DNA of 29,851 nt, taken from positions 1 through 29,851 of the forward strand of contig CAJFQR010000006.1 of the NCBI GenBank assembly GCA_904419105.1. The letters are read 5' to 3'. How positions within the stretch are numbered: position 1 is the stretch's first letter; every line of letters starts with the position of its first letter. The notes under the pieces are model-generated. The model had not been told where the DNA came from. It did no database searches and saw only the letters and a list, made by a program, of their open reading frames with translations. Below are positions 28,722 to 29,851 of the stretch, in pieces. Made by a program: the position numbers and the translations under genes. Origin of the DNA: Candidatus Avimicrobium faecavium (GTDB lineage Bacteria > Bacillota > Clostridia > Oscillospirales > Ruminococcaceae).

Positions 28722-28751
28722 AGTATAGCACACATTTGCCCGCCGTTACAA
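28722..28751 (-). promoter_or_regulatory. Promoter of the TIGR04076 gene, with small palindrome
   Basis: Minus strand: TTGTAA (28751-28746), 18 nt, TATACT (28727-28722), with extended -10 TG. Just downstream, AAGAC-T-GTCTT (28710-28720) is a perfect inverted repeat near the transcription start. Confidence 0.7.
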
Positions 28752-28789
28752 ACCAAAATCCGCACTGGAAATTTTTTTGAAAAAATCAG

Positions 28790-28818
28790 TTGACAAAGCC
28801 CCTCCCAGTTGCTATAAT
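28790..28818 (+). promoter_or_regulatory. Consensus promoter of tRNA-Leu
   Basis: TTGACA (28790-28795), 17 nt, TATAAT (28813-28818): both boxes and spacing are perfect. An A/T tract (AAATTTTTTTGAAAAAA) directly upstream looks like an UP element. The leader has a small CGGTC/GACCG hairpin (28826-28839). Confidence 0.95.
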
Positions 28819-28850
28819 AATATCACGGTCTTGAGACCGGAACAGAATAT

Positions 28851-28937
28851 GCGGATATGGCGGAATTGGCAGACGCGCTAGATTCAGGTTCTAGTGGTAG
28901 CGATACTGTGCAGGTTCAAGTCCTGTTATCCGCACCA
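28851..28937 (+). tRNA. tRNA-Leu (anticodon CAG)
   Basis: The 87-nt cloverleaf has the acceptor stem GCGGATA/TATCCGC, discriminator A and an encoded CCA (28935-28937). The anticodon arm is CTAGA-TTCAGGT-TCTAG with CAG at 28885-28887. The long variable arm (about 28895-28908) marks a class II tRNA, as for Leu. The T arm carries GGTTCAAGTCC. A dedicated promoter and terminator flank it; a single tRNA, not a cluster. Confidence 0.97.
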
Positions 28938-28942
28938 GGAAG

Positions 28943-28967
28943 AAGCACCCGAGGGGTGCTTTTTTTG
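28943..28967 (+). terminator. Terminator of tRNA-Leu
   Basis: AAGCACCC (28943-28950) pairs with GGGTGCTT (28954-28961), loop GAG, then a T-run. Confidence 0.93.
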
Positions 28968-28988
28968 TCTGATTTCGCCTGGGTGCAA

Positions 28989-29011
28989 GGCATCTGGAAC
29001 AGCCAGATGCC
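28989..29011. repeat. Perfect 9-bp inverted repeat upstream of the second GNAT gene
   Basis: GGCATCTGG and CCAGATGCC with loop AACAG. No T-run follows on either strand, so it is not a terminator; it may be an operator or a message-stabilising hairpin. A second, smaller one (CGGCC/GGCCG, about 29033-29048) follows. No -10/-35 pair is clear between the tRNA terminator and the gene. Confidence 0.5.
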
Positions 29012-29065
29012 GCCCCATCGCAAAAGGATTCCGGCCCTCTGCGGCCGCGAGAACGGAGGTATCCT

Positions 29066-29593
29066 ATGATCCGGCTGGACTCTGAGCGCCTTCTCTACCG
29101 GGAGATGGACGAACACGATTTTGACGCGGTGGCCGGGATCCTGCGGGATCCGGAGGTCCGCCGCATCTGGGAGCAGGAGTTTCCCGATGAGGAGGTCCGC
29201 GCCTGGATCGAGCGCCGGCAGCGCGGCTACCGACAGAACGGCATCGACTATCTGCTGGCGGTGGAAAAGGCCACCGGCGAACCGATAGGCCAGGTCGGTG
29301 TGCTGCGGGAGGAGATCGACGGCCAGACCGTCTGGGGTGTCGGCTATATCCTGCGCGGGGACTGCCGCGGCAAGGGCTATGCCACCGAAGGCGCCCGCCG
29401 TATGGCCGCCTATGCCTTTGACGAGCTGGGTGCCGACCGTATCGTCTGCGATATCCGTCCGATCAACGCTCCATCGCTGGCAGTGGCCCGGCGGCTGGGG
29501 ATGACCCGGACCGGCAGTTTTGTCAAGATGGTGCACGGCCAGCCGATGGAGCATCTCATCTTTACCCTTACCCCGGAGGACTTCCGGCGATGA
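29066..29593 (+). CDS. GNAT-family acetyltransferase (RimJ/RimL type)
   Basis: The 175-residue product has the RimJ/RimL-like layout: an opening RLDSERLLYREMDEHDFDAV, the strand VWGVGYILRGDCRGKGYATEGARRM carrying the acetyl-CoA loop (about residues 97-109), and the late block INAPSLAVARRLGMTRTGSF typical of this subgroup. Members acetylate ribosomal protein N-termini, amino acids or drugs; the target here is unknown. GGAGGT is 6 nt before the ATG. No clear promoter; it may depend on read-through from the tRNA or an unseen site. It is followed by a strong terminator. Confidence 0.85.
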   Translation: MIRLDSERLLYREMDEHDFDAVAGILRDPEVRRIWEQEFPDEEVRAWIERRQRGYRQNGIDYLLAVEKATGEPIGQVGVLREEIDGQTVWGVGYILRGDCRGKGYATEGARRMAAYAFDELGADRIVCDIRPINAPSLAVARRLGMTRTGSFVKMVHGQPMEHLIFTLTPEDFRR

Positions 29594-29613
29594 CCCGGAC
29601 GATAACCCAAATG

Positions 29614-29642
29614 AAAAAGGCACCTGCAAGGGTGCCTTTTTT
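29614..29642. terminator. Terminator after the second GNAT gene
   Basis: AAAAAGGCACC (29614-29624) pairs with GGTGCCTTTTT (29631-29641), loop TGCAAG, with a six-T run on the right and an A-run on the left, so it can act in both directions. Confidence 0.9.
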
Positions 29643-29673
29643 GGGATAGTCGGTCAGTTTCGATCGCAAACAC

Positions 29674-29851
29674 CCGCAAAAGGGTGGTAGCGAGAGTGAG
29701 CCGTCGCGAGGGCGCTTGCAACCGAACAGGCGAGCCGAGCGTGCCCTTTTGCGGAAAAGGAGGAGCAAGGGAGCGGGCGGATGGCTTCTTTTTCGCCAAA
29801 GGCAAAAAAGAAGTCAGAGCAAAGCGGACTTTGCTCCGACGTGGCAGGGGC
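29674..29851. repeat. Nested inverted repeats at the right edge (repeat-element-like)
   Basis: Three inverted repeats follow one another: an 11-bp pair CCGCAAAAGGG (29674-29684) / CCCTTTTGCGG (29744-29754) around a 59-nt GC-rich, GAGCG-rich core; CTTCTTTTTCGCC/GGCAAAAAAGAAG (29785-29813, one mismatch, loop AAA); and GAGCAAAG/CTTTGCTC (29817-29836, loop CGGA). No gene is supportable here. The pattern fits a dispersed non-coding repeat (REP or MITE-like) cut by the window end; copies elsewhere in the genome cannot be seen. Confidence 0.5.

Noticed and set aside
29410..29805. Minus-strand frames of 131 and 66 codons through the right-edge repeat
   Set aside because: They cross the GNAT gene and the inverted repeats, lack ribosome binding sites, and have basic low-complexity products; they arise from the repeat itself.
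1..29851. CRISPR array, prophage or insertion-sequence transposase
   Set aside because: No regularly spaced identical repeats, phage genes or transposase-like frames are visible in the window.

Overview
The window looks like a chromosomal segment from a GC-rich, strictly anaerobic member of the Bacillota, class Clostridia, most likely an Oscillospirales/Ruminococcaceae-type gut bacterium. The grounds are a complete Gram-positive S10-spc-alpha ribosomal operon with map, a KOW protein, infA and rpmJ inside it, a zinc-type S14 and zinc-LID adenylate kinase, strong AGGAGG ribosome binding sites, sigma-A-type promoters, an oxygen-sensitive class III ribonucleotide reductase, and lipoboxes without an outer-membrane context. 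The genus assignment is inference.

Layout. 1-3800 is accessory: an edge-truncated membrane protein with a small overlapping upstream ORF, a lipoprotein and an MFS transporter (all on the minus strand), then two plus-strand envelope proteins of unknown function. 3914-4268 holds a promoter and a roughly 320-nt leader rich in hairpins. 4269-19752 is one co-oriented run of 32 genes from rpsJ to rplQ, closed by a strong terminator. Its gaps are short or overlapping except the 162-nt rpsQ-rplN gap, which can fold as a three-way junction.

19934-21502 is an orphan peptide-type ABC substrate-binding lipoprotein. 21503-25127 is the anaerobic ribonucleotide reductase locus: a promoter with two NrdR-box-like sites, a large NrdD that ends after an incomplete zinc ribbon, a separate 54-codon gene carrying the glycyl-radical tail, and the activase nrdG. 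25248-26824 has a GNAT acetyltransferase and class II fructose-bisphosphate aldolase. 27264-28310 is a G5/3D-domain cell-wall protein. It is followed by a convergent TIGR04076-type gene, tRNA-Leu(CAG) with a consensus promoter, a second GNAT, and a repeat-like block of nested inverted repeats running off the right edge.

How the parts fit together. The large operon couples ribosome assembly to protein export (secY), nucleotide balance (adk), N-terminal processing (map), initiation (infA) and transcription (rpoA). The nrd locus supplies deoxynucleotides without oxygen. The two points most worth a second look are the physical separation of the NrdD glycyl-radical domain from its catalytic body, and the unexplained RNA structures in the rpsJ leader and between rpsQ and rplN. 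All functions are read from sequence similarity as I recognise it; no search was run.
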